Of a stretch of DNA of 64,000 nt, positions 1 through 10,663 are shown one piece after another (within the stretch, counting starts at the first letter, position 1; the number at the start of each line of letters is the position of its first letter). The notes under the pieces are model-generated. The model did no database searches, was not told the DNA's origin, and worked only from the letters and a program-made list of their open reading frames with translations. This DNA is from Triticum aestivum (lineage: Eukaryota > Streptophyta > Magnoliopsida > Poales > Poaceae), in assembly GCF_018294505.1 (NCBI RefSeq), contig NC_057801.1, positions 851,691,583 to 851,755,582 on the forward strand, written 5' to 3'. The position numbers and the translations under genes are program-made.

Positions 1-46
1 CCGACACGGCCACGTCGCCCAGGCCCACGCCGGAGCCGCTGAGCGC

Positions 47-2548
47 CTAAGAAGCAGGCGAGCCTAGGGTGGCCGGCCCATCGGGAGCCGAAACCAGCCC
101 AGGTGAGCCTAGCGTGGCTGGCCCAGGAGCAACCTCCTGCGAGGCCAGCTCGGGCAACTCCCACGAGGCGGGCGAGGACGCCGCTCGCGGAGCGGGGTCA
201 GGCGATGCCCGCGAGGCACCCGCGGGCGCAGCTCGTGCGGGTTGCGGTGTGCCGCCCGATATGCATGCCCCATGCACGCGATCGTCCTCCGGACGCGCCG
301 GTGCTTGTTCTTCAAGGAGCTCGAGACGAGCGCCACGGCCAACACCTGCAGCATGGTTAGGGAGCAACATAGGAGCATATGCAACATCCACAAATTGATC
401 AGGCAGAGGTGTGGTAGAAGAAGCGTCTGGCATAAGAGTGATAGAGGTATTCGGAAGTGCACGAAAGGGAAACACATTCTCATAAAAAACAACGTCACAA
501 GAAATGTAAACGCGATTGGTGGGAACATGTAGGCATTTGTACCCTTTGTGAAGGGAACTATACCCAAGAAAAACACACTTTTTCGACCGAAACTCTAGCT
601 TATGTTTATTATATGGACGCAAATGAGGCCAACAGGCACACCCGAAGACTTTGAGAAAGGTGTAGTCTGGGATTTCATTGAGCAAGAGTTCAAGTGGGGT
701 TTTCATATTCAGTAGTCGTGAAGGAAGCCTATTGATCAAAAAACAGGCAGCGGAGAAAGCATCACTCCAGAACCTAAAAGGTACAAAGGCATGAGCTAAC
801 AAAGTGATGCCAGTTTCTACAAGGTGACGATGCTTACGTTCGGCAGTCCCATTTTGCTGATGCGTATGGGGGCAAGACACACGGTGTGTAATCCCAAGCT
901 TGTTAAAGAATGAGTTGAGGTTGTGGTATTCACCCCCCCAGTCGCTTTGGACATGAATAATTTTCTGGCGAAGGAGACGCTCAACATGTGCTTGAAACTG
1001 GATAAACACATCAAACACATCATATTTTTTCTTAATAAGATAGAGCCAGATAAACCGACTATAAGCATCAATGAAACTGACATAATAATTATGGTCACTA
1101 ACAGACGTTTGGGCATGACCCCATACATCGGAAAAAATAAGCTCAAAAGGATGTTTCACAACACGACTAGACTCTGAAAACGGGAGTTGGTGACTCTTGC
1201 CCTGCTGGCAGGCATCACAAATAGTTTCAGCAGTTTTATTTGACACAACTGGTAGCTCATGACGATGCAACACATGAAGGACTATGGGGGCGGCAGGATG
1301 ACCAAGTTGCGCGTGCCAATGTGTAGGCGAGACACGAACACCACTGAACGCCTGAGGAGAAAACTGCATGGGAGGTGCGGTTGGCGCGTCAAGTGCATAC
1401 AAGCCACGGCGAAGACCGCTAAGCAGAACGGTCCTCGTGTCCCGATCCTTGATAAAGAAACGAAAAGGGTGAAATTCAGTAAGGACATTATTGTCACGAG
1501 TAAGTTGTGGAACAGACAACAAACTACGCGAAGTAGTGGGAATACGAAGGATGTTAGACAAATGCAGTTTCCGTGAATTGTGTGCAAGAAGGGATGCCTG
1601 ACCAACATGGGAGATGCACATACCTGCTCCGTTAGCGGTGTGCACCTGATCATGACCGCGATAAGGCTCCTGGACCGAGAGCTTGCTCATGTCGTTGGTG
1701 AGGTGGTTGGTAGCTCCCGTGTCCATGTACCACGAGGGATCAATCGAGTAGGATGGAGTACGCCCGTGCTCATGACCCACCACCGCAGCGGCCGCCTGTT
1801 TTTCATTCCCCTTGCCATTGTTGCCGAGGCCAAGGAAATCTTGCTTGTAGCGGCGATGACAACGAGAAGCTACGTGGCGCTCAATCCCACACAGCTGACA
1901 CGCCTGCTGAGCACCACAACTGGGGCAGCAAGCCACCGGCCGCGATCCCCCTGTGATGGAGGGCGCGGCGCCCCGTGAGGGCTGAGATGTGCCCGCCGGC
2001 TTGGCAGGGAGCGACGGCTTCTGCGATTTGCCACGGGTTGCGGCGTTAGCAGAGGCAAAACTCGGAGTAGATCGACGCGCTTTGATGCGCTGTTCGTGAC
2101 CAAGGAGCCGCGCATACAGTTCCCGTGGCGGGAGAGGCGCCTCGCGCCCATGGACGTTCTCAATGAGATTGTCATAGTCATCATCGAGGCCATTGAGCAC
2201 ATGAGTGGTGAAGTCCTCATCTCCAAGGGGCTGGCCAATGGAGGCCAGCGTGTCTACAAGTCCTGACATCTTGTTGAAGTACTCCGTGATGGTGAGGCCT
2301 CCAAGCTTGGTCTCCCCCAACTCAGTGCGGATAGAGTTAGCACGCGCCTGAGATTGAGAGGCAAAACTGCTGTGAAGTGCAGACCAAGCCTCCCGGGATG
2401 TCGCGGCGAAGATGACAAGCGACGACACGCTCGGAGTCAGCGAGGACTGGATGGCCGAAAGTATCGCCTGGTCTTGGGCCACCCACACATGATGAGCCGG
2501 GTGATACGGCGGCGGACACGGGATAGAGCCATCAACATAGCCCTCCAA
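47..2548 (-). pseudogene. Copia gag-protease-integrase open frame (fragment of polyprotein)
   Basis: About 833 codons stay open. The first part is a retrotransposon gag of the UBN2 type. A zinc knuckle with C-x2-C-x4-H-x4-C spacing follows (residues CQLCGIERHVASRC). Next comes an aspartic protease centre, WYMDTGATNHLTND. The GAG-pre-integrase HWHAQLGHP...CDACQQGK block follows, then an integrase core with SDVWG, QSDWGGEY and QNGTAERKHRH carrying the D, D and E residues. Past the integrase, about 150 alanine/proline-rich residues form the linker that normally leads into reverse transcriptase. The left end is a TTG codon only because the true gag start lies in another frame (ATG at 3206). It would serve element replication but cannot make a full polyprotein. 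Confidence 0.9.
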
Positions 2549-3278
2549 GTAGCGACTCCGGAGGAGAGGTAGTTGTCCGGTGTAAGCTTCACCGGAAGAA
2601 GATGCGAGAAGTAGAACGGCGATGGCGCCGGAGCATAACCCGCATGGGGACCCATGTTCTGCCCATCATGGGGAGTGAAGGCCAAGGACGCCTCGTAGCC
2701 AGGACCGGAAGGGGCATCGACCGGACCAGGCGTGGCCATCGAAGACACGGCGGGCGCGGCGCCGTAGGCCGCGCCATAGGGTGACGGCGCTATCTGTGAC
2801 GGCGGAGGCATCGGCCAGGTAGAAGGCATTGGTGGCGCGGCGCCGTAGGTTGGTGCAGGGGCGCCGTACCACGGAGCGTAGGTCGGGGTAGCGCCATAGT
2901 AGGACGGAAGGGCTCCGTAGGGTTGGGGAGCCGCCTCGTAGGCGGACGGTGCAGCGCCGCGAGAGGGTGGCGGCGCGAAGGCGAAGGTCGAGGGCGAGGC
3001 GCCACCAGTGGCGATCGGCGGCTGGGGCAGGCTCGGCCCGCCCTGCTCCTGCCCGCCCTGCCCGCCCTGCAGATGGCTTTCGGCGGGCAGCGACGGCTGC
3101 CGCCAAGCCGTGGCGAGTGGGGGGATGCGAGGAAGGGCGACGAGGGAGCGACGGGCGCGCCAGCAGGAGAGGAAGCCGAGGCGGCGGCGGAGTGCGCGGA
3201 GGCCATCGGGCTAGGCGGTGGCAGCGATCGGCGGAGGCGGCGGCGACAGCAAGGGGTGCAGCGGAAGACGGGAACCCT

Positions 3279-3290
3279 AGTCTGATACCA
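3279..3290 (-). other. Primer binding site of the left Copia element
   Basis: Minus strand TGGTATCAGACT directly follows the LTR terminus. It matches the usual TGGTATCAGAGC complement of initiator tRNA-Met at the first nine positions. Confidence 0.8.
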
Positions 3291-3424
3291 TGTAAAACTA
3301 GAATATTGGGGCAACTGCTCGATACCCTTGGGGTGCGGCTATCTCATTATATATAAGTACCAAAGGGTACAAGCACAAGTACAACACGTATACATAAGTC
3401 TACGTATCCATATACAGTCTAACA
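3291..3424 (-). repeat. Short 5' LTR (134 bp) of the left Copia element
   Basis: On the minus strand this reads TGTTAGACTG...TTTTACA, with TG...CA ends, and directly abuts a primer binding site. A TATATAATGAGATA stretch lies inside, suited to a TATA or polyadenylation role. At 134 bp it is very short for a Copia LTR. The partner 3' LTR and the target duplication are outside the window. Confidence 0.75.
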
Positions 3425-3892
3425 CTGATCACGTGCGGCTGCCGTCATAGGGGTACGAATCAAGCATAGTTCTGATGCAAGCCCGCAAGTTAAACTGAAT
3501 TTAAGTTCTGATGCAAGCCCGCAAGTTAAACTGAATTTTACGCGCATTTTCACACCTAACCTAACACTTTTTGTTCCAACTCTGCTACGTCTCACGCTCA
3601 CATTGTGCAAACATTACGCGTGGAATTGTGAGCGTAATTGGAGTGTGAATTTTTGTATACTAGCTAGCAAACTGAATTTCCCGAGATACTCACGTAGTCA
3701 CATGTTAAAAACCTCAAGGAAAACCTAGAGCAACATGAACTGTATGTCAAACAACTGCAACCATTTAACAAGAGAGTAAAAATGTCTAGCTGGGACTCCA
3801 CTTTTTATAGTGTTGCCTACAGCACCTAGATGAAGTTGATACGACCTCCATCTCTACATCCATTGCCTCCACAACATCCTTGAGAGTCGCTC
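3425..3892. other. Intergenic stretch between Copia LTR and B3 gene
   Basis: AT-rich DNA. A block of about 38 bp containing AGTTCTGATGCAAGCCCGCA occurs twice in direct orientation near 3468-3540. The 3' untranslated region of the B3-type gene should lie at the right end. No other gene signal is seen. Confidence 0.4.
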
Positions 3893-6800
3893 TCAGTTTC
3901 TACACCGGCGGCGGCTGTAAACTCGAACTGTCGATGACCGAGCAGCATGGATGGCGAGAAGGTCGTCAACGCGTCTGCACAGGAATGCCACGTCCATTCC
4001 CAGGAGCTCCAAGAATTCGAGCGTCTTCTTCCACACCGTGAGGTCCTCATGAGATGAAGAAGAAGCAGCAGCAAGCAAGGGGGCCATGACGCACTCCGCG
4101 ATGTTGCTGGTCTCCATGATCACCCTGGTAGCCAACTTATCGTTTGTCTCGAACAAGTTCCTGTGGAGGACCGCCTTCCGGGCGCAGCAGATCCCGTAGT
4201 ACCTCCTGCGCAGGTCGTCGGGGAGGTCGATGACCGAACCGTCGATGACAACGTTGAAGTTCTCCACGCAGCCGAGATCGGTGCCTGGGTCGTCTTTGTC
4301 GTTGCCTGCTGCTTCTCCACTGACATTTTTGTTGCCATGGTTGCCGGATGCTGGGTTGTTGTCTTTGGTGATAATGACCTTTGGATGCTCCTTAGATATG
4401 ACACCATGGTCGGAACCTTCTGCTTCGTCTGCATTGTGGAGAGTACCAACTCATTAAACAGAAGATTCAGATTTGATAGTCAACCTATTTAAGCGTACAG
4501 TTGATAAAATTATGAACAGGATGATGAAACTTGACTCACTCTGTATGCTATTCTCCTTGGGCGTGTCGAAACCCGGTGCTCCGCCTCTTAGTATATACAC
4601 CTGAAAAGGTATACACCACTCCCAAAATCAGACCGCTAAATTCTGGAAGTGATCCCACAGTGCATTTGGAAGATAAAGTATTATGAAGGAAAGATGGAGA
4701 AAAGTCCATGAAATGTGTGGGAAGAACTCGCCTTGAATTTTTTCTTTAGGACGAGTCGAAAGACTACATCATCGCCGACCCTTAAATTATGCTTACGCGC
4801 AAATCCTCCCCACCCAGCGCTGAGCGCCTTGCTGTTATGTAGGTAATTTGTATCATAGCTCTCCCCATGCTCATCTTCTAATGTGATTAAATCATTCTTC
4901 TTTGGAAGATGCTCCGTGCAAAAGCTACCCGGTAGACCCTACAAGAGGAGAACAAAAGAAATGTTACATTTTTGCTTTGTAGTTTAACTTTCCAATATAT
5001 AAAGAAAATTTACATAGATTCATTCATTTGGAAGGGGAGCCTTGGCGCAGTGGTAAAGCTGCTGCCTTGTGACCATGAGGTCATGGGTTCAAGTCCTGAA
5101 TACAGCCTCTTACAGAAATGTAGGGAAAGGCTGCGTACTATAGACCCAAAGTGGTCGGACCCTTCCCTGGACCCTGCGCAAGCGGGAGCTACATGCACCA
5201 GGTTGCCCTTTTTTTTCATTCATTTGAAAACCTAATGTAGAAAGAAGACTTACCAGCCAAAAACCTTTAACTACGTGTGATTTCAACATACTCTTGGTGA
5301 AGCTGGGATATTCTCCTGGCAATTTCACCTTTTCTTCTTCTGTATCGCTTGTCAAATCTGATCCAAGAATGTCGTCAACCAATGCTGGTTTCCGTGCTAT
5401 TTTCCTCCCCATCCTTCTCTTGGCAGATCTGAAACCGGTTGGCGCGCCTCTCTTCCTCTGTAATACAACCAAAGCACCTTGTACAAACAAAGAAATACCA
5501 GCTAAAAGACCTTAACTACATGTGATTTTGACATACGCTTGGTGAAGCTGGAAATTCTCCTGGCAATTTCACCTTTGCCTCCGCATCGCTTGTCAATGCC
5601 GAGTCATGAATGTCATCAACCAATGCCGGTTTCCGTGCCATTTTCTGCTCCATCCTTATCTTAACAGGCTTGGAACTCGCTGCCCCACCTTTCTTTCTCT
5701 GTAACACAACCGAAGCACATTATTCATAATTAGTCTTTGTACGAAAAATATCTTATTTGTAGTTAGTCTATTCCTCAAACATAAGAAACTTCTCTATGGT
5801 GAAGCTGGCTGCTGGGATATTCCCCTGGAAATTTCACCTTTGTCTCCGTATCGCCTGTCAAATCCGAGTTATGAATATCATCAACCAATGCCGGCTTCCG
5901 TGCCCTTTTCTGCTCCATCTTTCTCTTAGCAGGTTTGGAGCCCGCTGGCCGCCCTCTCTTCCTCTGTAACACAACCAAAGCACATTTTTCATAATTAATC
6001 TTTATAGGAAAAACTATCTTATTTATAGTTAGTCTGTTCCTCCAATACTAAGTGTGCGATCTGCTTACAGCTAGCCTTACACTTAATATGTTATCATATT
6101 CTCTGTTTTTCTTCCGCTGTTTTTCAGTGAAACAGAGTATGTTTATGGACATGTGATTGTTTAAACTTTTTAGTCGCAAAAATGTATGGATGAAGCTATA
6201 TGGAATCATTTTTGCAGGACCTTACCGTGGGCACAAAAGTATCATCCTTGTCTCTGTTGGCAACCTTGAAACATGAGGGGAATCCTTTCTTTTTCTGCAA
6301 CACAACAAATGAACGAACACAGGGTAGCTAATTTAATATTTGTTTATTAATGTGAGTAAAGGTAACAACTAGTGTGAGTTGTGAGATTTTTCAATCAGTC
6401 GAAATCTCTAAAGCAGAATAAACATAAAAAATAAGTTTACTTTGAAAGTGGTAGTCTTCCGAGCCGTGGGTTTAAAACGAACATCAGGGCGCATTTCCCC
6501 CTCAATATCCGTGCTCCCTGGCCTAATGATCTGCCATAAGTAGGTTAATTAGATCAAGAAGTCGCATGCTTATACTTTATACAATCATGACCAATATGAG
6601 GAGAATAATGAGGAGCTATTGCAACAATGAAAACCAACTATGCTCTATTCGATGTACTCCCTCTGTCCCGAAATACTCGTCGAAGAGATGGATAAAATTG
6701 GATGTATATATAACTAACACACGTCTAGATACATTCATTTCTCCGACAAGTATTTCCGGACGGAGGGAGTAGAAAAGTAAAGCGATGGGACACTTACTCT

Positions 6801-7663
6801 GAGAGGAACATAATCAACCTTAATTGCGGCAGAGTTTCGATGAACAACATTAGGCAGCTCCTCATCCTGTGATCACCAATTTTTCATGTTGCGCATCACA
6901 AGAAGTACAGATTTACAAATACCTCTAATTCTCTTATGAATAACCAGGAGAATGCTTGCAATATCATTGTGTATTTGTAGTAGCACTACAGTACTACTTA
7001 ATAGGTATCACCAGGAAAAACATAAGGATATAACTTTTTTATCACTTCCACAAGGTAAGCATGGCGGAACATTCAGAAACAATAGAGAAAAGACTAACGT
7101 GAACACGAAACTAGTCGCACAGAAGACGAAAGAAGTGGCCGGACAATCTTAGTCAAAGCTTGCAATCAATCAAACCACACAAATTTAAGTTGTCGTTCAT
7201 ACCATGTGGGTTTATACCATTGTGTATTTTAGTCGCTAAAATGCAGAAAATGGTTAATAATGTACTCATACTCACCATGGGCTGTAAACCAGCATGAGCG
7301 GTAGTGACGCTGCCATTGCCAAGCGAAGAGAGTATGGGGATATCATCATTGTCATTGGTCATGGCAGACTGGATAGTCCATAGGCGGAGAAATCATCATT
7401 AGTTATGAAAAACAAAAAACAAAAATCTTCTCTTCTCAAGAACAACCTCTCCTCTTTCCGCAAAAAAGAAAAGAAAAAAAGAACAACCTCTCCTCTTTGT
7501 GCAGGATCATAATCATAAACAATCAAAGGCTCGAGACGATTAAGGAGCAGATGAAGCAGATGAGATTATGCAGTGAAATCAAATGAATGGTACTTACGTC
7601 GATGCACCTGCGTGGATCCGAGATAGGTTCCTTCCATGGGAGTAGGATCACCATGTCGTCCAT
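3893..7663 (-). CDS. B3-domain DNA-binding protein, multi-exon, one frameshift in the B3 domain
   Basis: Plant nuclear B3-domain transcription-factor family, resembling the rice Os05g0481400 / Arabidopsis At3g19184 type. Exons read on the minus strand: 7598-7663 (ATG at 7663), 7276-7368, 6798-6866, 6441-6530, 6226-6294, optional copies 5838-5963 and 5573-5698, 5254-5457, 4732-4939, 4540-4600, 3893-4428. Splice phases all agree and give 464 residues without the optional exons. The B3 first half ends YPSFTKSMLKSHVVKGFWL; the second half contains LPKKNDLITLEDE and ALSAGWGGFARKHNL. The last exon carries the family's conserved C-terminal block (FNVVIDGSVIDL, YYGICCARKAVLHRNLF, MAPLLAAA, WKKTLEFLELLGMDVAFL). 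The second B3 exon has one extra T in a T5 run at about 4920-4924, which shifts the frame before CTEHLPK. One intron has a GC donor. A SINE and a Stowaway element sit in introns. Transcript data would settle the model. Confidence 0.82.
5034..5214 (+). mobile_element. tRNA-derived SINE (Au type) in a B3-gene intron
   Basis: Starts GGGAGCCTTGGCGCAGTGG. An internal A box (TGGCGCAGTGG) and B box (GGTTCAAGTCC) form a pol III promoter, and the element ends in a T run. Near-identical flanks TTCATTCATTTGG (about 5019) and TTCATTCATTTGA (about 5215) are the target site duplication. I recognise the body as the Au SINE of Triticeae from memory; the tRNA-like boxes and the duplication are direct observations. 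Confidence 0.85.
5254..5963 (-). repeat. Tandem triplication of the AT-hook/B3-start exon
   Basis: Three homologous units each begin at a splice acceptor (exon starts 5963, 5698 and 5457; spacing 265 and 241 bp). Each encodes R-K-R/K-G followed by a basic run, then ARKPALVDDI and LT-D-E-KVK. The 5963 copy has a textbook AT-hook core, KRGRPAGSKPAKRK. Only the 5457 copy continues correctly into the B3 domain and a GTAAG donor at 5253. In the 5698 copy the B3 start is frameshifted and its conserved Trp codon has become TAG. In the 5963 copy the B3 start is cut off after the SFT region. All copies keep an AAG|GTGAAA site in phase 0 (after 5838 and after 5573), so the two extra copies could be spliced in without breaking the frame. 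Confidence 0.85.
6657..6769. mobile_element. Stowaway MITE in a B3-gene intron
   Basis: Ends CTCCCTCTGTCCCGAAATAC and its inverse GTATTTCCGGACGGAGGGAG, flanked by TA on both sides. It is 113 bp. The inner arms (TCTCCGACAAGT / CGTCGAAGAGAT) continue the inverted repeat, as usual for this class. It lies between exons 6441-6530 and 6798-6866. Confidence 0.9.
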
Positions 7664-8196
7664 GGATGGCTGCTTGGAGATAGCTAGCCGGATGCCTGGA
7701 TCCGATCGAGGTCTTGAGGTGGGAGGAGGAGGAGAAGGAAAATGAAAGCAACGTTGGGCCTGGACGAAGATGTCGACGGGATTTTAAACTAGAAAAATCG
7801 AGACGTTGGAAATATCGCTTTTTTTCCAGATTAAGGGGCTGGAAATTAGAGGATTGTTTGTTATGTTTGGGAATTGGGAAGGCACAACTAATTAATTAGG
7901 TCCGAAATCAGAGGAGCTTTCCTCCCTTGGCTGCTGGTTCAATTTGCATCTATATATTTGCAGTCAGGTTCCAAGCGGATCTCCTATCACCACAAATCTG
8001 GGCCACCTTCCAACCTTTCCAAGGGTGGATTCCGTTGGAAATATTATTGAGGCATATTACTAAAAGAACAGAACAAAATGGCAAGTTATTGACAGTGAAA
8101 CTCGAACTGACTTCAGTTCATCTGCCATTGTAGATCGGGCACACAGGCAGAAGATACATGCATGATCATCTCGAGGCCACCCGCCATGTCTCCATT
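7664..8196. other. Upstream region of the B3 gene
   Basis: Holds the B3-gene 5' untranslated region and probable promoter, read leftward. No clear TATA box was identified. No other gene or repeat was recognised up to about 8197. Confidence 0.35.
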
Positions 8197-8350
8197 CCAC
8201 CACGGTCAAATCTGGCCACCCGCGAGGTGCAGCTCGAGTGCGGGCGTCCACCCCTGCCATGGCTCTCGGCTGGTGGAGGTGGAGGCGCAACATGGACGGT
8301 GGATTTCCCTTCCTATGCTTGTGCGGTTCAATCCACGGTGCGTTGGTGGC

Positions 8351-9471
8351 TGTTGAATATATGGTTTGTGCATGTCTATTGTATAGTCTGGCCCACCTCC
8401 TAGTCTTTGTATACTTGAGGTTGTGGCCCACTTTGTACTCCATATATACGTGCACTTTGCACCGATCAATACATCGTGAAGCATTGCCAAAACAATCGTT
8501 TCCAACATGGTATCATACCTACGATCCTAACCCTAACCTGTGCCGCCGCCGCCGCCGCCGCGATCCCATCGCCGCCGCAACCGCCGCCGCCACCCGCCGC
8601 CGCCGCCACCNNNNNNNNNNNNNNNNNNNNNNNNNNNNNNNNNNNNNNNNNNNNNNNNNNNNNNNNNNNNNNNNNNNNNNNNNNNNNNNNNNNNNNNNNN
8701 NNNNNNNNNNNNNNNNNNNNNNNNNNNNNNNNNNNNNNNNNNNNNNNNNNNNNNNNNNNNNNNNNNNNNNNNNNNNNNNNNNNNNNNNNNNNNNNNNNNN
8801 NNNNNNNNNNNNNNNNNNNNNNNNNNNNNNNNNNNNNNNNNNNNNNNNNNNNNNNNNNNNNNNNNNNNNNNNNNNNNNNNNNNNNNNNNNNNNNNNNNNN
8901 NNNNNNNNNNNNNNNNNNNNNNNNNNNNNNNNNNNNNNNNNNNNNNNNNNNNNNNNNNNNNNNNNNNNNNNNNNNNNNNNNNNNNNNNNNNNNNNNNNNN
9001 NNNNNNNNNNNNNNNNNNNNNNNNNNNCGCCGCCCGCGCTTCCGCCAGCCACCGCCGCGCCGCCCCCCAGCCGCGCCGCCTTCCTCCCTGCCGAGCCGCC
9101 GCTCCAGCGCCGCCGCACCACCCCTCTAGGCCATGGCCTCCCCCGGTTCCACCGGTACCTCCCGCAGCCGCCGCACCAACCCGTTCGAAGGTCCCGATCC
9201 CGTCGTCATCCGCGACCTCAACATCCTCGCCCGGGTTCCCGTCGTCCTCGACCACCTCACCTCCACGTACTATGCCTGGAAGACGTACTTCTCCCTCGTG
9301 TTCCGTGAGTACAATCTCCGGGATCACATCGATGGCTCCGTGGACTCCCGCTTCATGGAGGACGATGAGGAGTGGACGGCCATCGATGCCACTCTCATCC
9401 GTTGGTTCTACACCACCATCTCGAAGGACCTCTTCCAGGTGGTCTCCGCCGACGATGACGCTCACGCCGTT
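8351..9471 (+). mobile_element. Copia retrotransposon 5' remnant (LTR, PBS, gag start), truncated
   Basis: A 157-bp 5' LTR (8351-8507, TGTTGAATAT...TTTCCAACA) is followed at once by the primer binding site TGGTATCA (8508). A GC-rich leader is interrupted by 417 N. The gag open frame starts at ATG 9133 and reads MASPGSTGTSRSRRTNPFEG, continuing with a typical N-terminal gag block (WKTYFSLVFREYNLRDHIDG). The frame runs into unrelated repeat DNA after HAVW at about 9471, so most of gag and all of pol are gone. The insertion interrupts an older repeat whose left part is at 8197-8350. Confidence 0.85.
8611..9027. other. Assembly gap (417 N)
   Basis: A run of N inside the GC-rich CCGCCG leader of the Copia remnant. 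Long open frames that span it are artefacts of the N. Confidence 0.99.
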
Positions 9472-10663
9472 TGGTGGAGATTTTCTCTTTTCCCCTCCCC
9501 ATACCGATTTGCCTCCACGTGCAACCAGGAGGGATCCCTTGCCATCGCCGTCGTCGCCCCCGGAGGGCATGGCCGGGCAAAGCCCGGCCAGCCGGCGGCG
9601 GCAGGGATCTTGCGTCTCCATGCGCGGGCTCTCGGCACGGGGCAATGTATCTGTGTCCTAGGTGTGGCGCTGGGACACGGTGGCACGCCAATGCGGGTTG
9701 GCATTGGTGATGTGGCGATGGTGTGACAGGCGGTGGCTGATGTGGCACCGCCACGATCAAATCTGGCCATCCGCGAGGTGCAGCTCGAGTGCGGCATGGG
9801 TGCCGGCGTCCACCCCTACCATGGCTCTCGGCTGGTGGAGGTGGAGGCGCAACATGGACGGTGGATTTCCCTTCCTATGCTTGTGCGGTTCAATCCACGA
9901 TGCGTTGGTGGCCGGCCGATGGTGGAAGGTGCATTCCATGGAGAGAGGCATGTGTGTGTTGTGGTGTCGAGTTGTATTTGATGGGTTGTATAGTCATTGC
10001 GTTATCTATAAATCGGGGCGAGAGTTGATGGCTCCATAATTTTGCACTTTTAATTGGGTGTATTGATCATATTTTTAAAGGGTGTTTGTCGGCTTTTGTC
10101 TTTTTTTACTAATGATAACACTTCGAGAATGAATAATCCTTGTTTCTTGTTGTGCATGTCCAAACCTTTTTACTAACGATAACACTTTGAATTCAAGAAC
10201 GAAGAATCCTTTGAGCTGTGCTGCTTAATATACAGAGCTTTTGGCCTTCTTGAAAGAAAAATACTTCCCCTTAATGAAATATAAAAGCGGTTATGGCATC
10301 TTCAATGGTCACCCGTAAATTTTCTCCCGCATCCGTCCGCGGACAGGGGTGGACCAATCCGCGGATACGAATATGGGAGGCCGCCATCGAACCATAGTTG
10401 CACACATTGGAAACTCTTTCAACAAAACCGGATTTAATTCATGCAAACTCGGCCAGATTTCATACAAACATGACGAGTTTCATACAAACCGGGCGAAAAC
10501 AGTTACATTTTGGACATATGTTGAACTGAAAAGGTAAAACTATGTGCATGTACGGCCGCGCGGACCATGGAGGGTGTCCAGGATGGTTTGAGATAAAGAC
10601 CGGACAGGTCACCAACTGTGCAAGCCGGTGACGCGCCAGCGGTGGCCTTCATGGGATACAAGC
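9472..10663 (+). repeat. 1.19-kb direct repeat, copy 1
   Basis: Begins TGGTGGAGATTTTC and ends ATGGGATACAAGC. It is nearly identical to copy 2 at 11930-13110, with only scattered substitutions and small indels. The last 370 bp are the left part of a Harbinger-like transposon. An inner block (about 9752-9913) also occurs at 8197-8350. Confidence 0.92.

Larger units (their letters stand above)
1..3424 (-). mobile_element. Copia LTR retrotransposon, 5' LTR through integrase (partial, decayed)
   Basis: A Ty1/Copia element read right to left and cut by the left window edge. In order: a 5' LTR, a primer binding site, a proline/alanine-rich gag N-terminus, gag, a zinc knuckle, protease and integrase. 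Reverse transcriptase and RNase H would lie to the left of position 1. Integrase before reverse transcriptase defines Copia. The gag reading frame is broken: the LTPDNYL block near 2560 is in a different frame from the YLEGYVDG block that directly follows, and the proline-rich leader between about 2790 and 3206 needs at least one more frame change. A stop ends the integrase-linker frame at 47-49. The element is therefore defective. Confidence 0.93.

Noticed and set aside
5037..5100. A stand-alone tRNA gene inside the B3 intron
   Set aside because: A and B boxes are present but no cloverleaf closes, and the unit continues into a SINE body with flanking duplications.
8533..9661. Long open frames on both strands across 8611-9027
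   Set aside because: They exist only because the N run has no stop codons; the sole supported coding part is the gag start at 9133.
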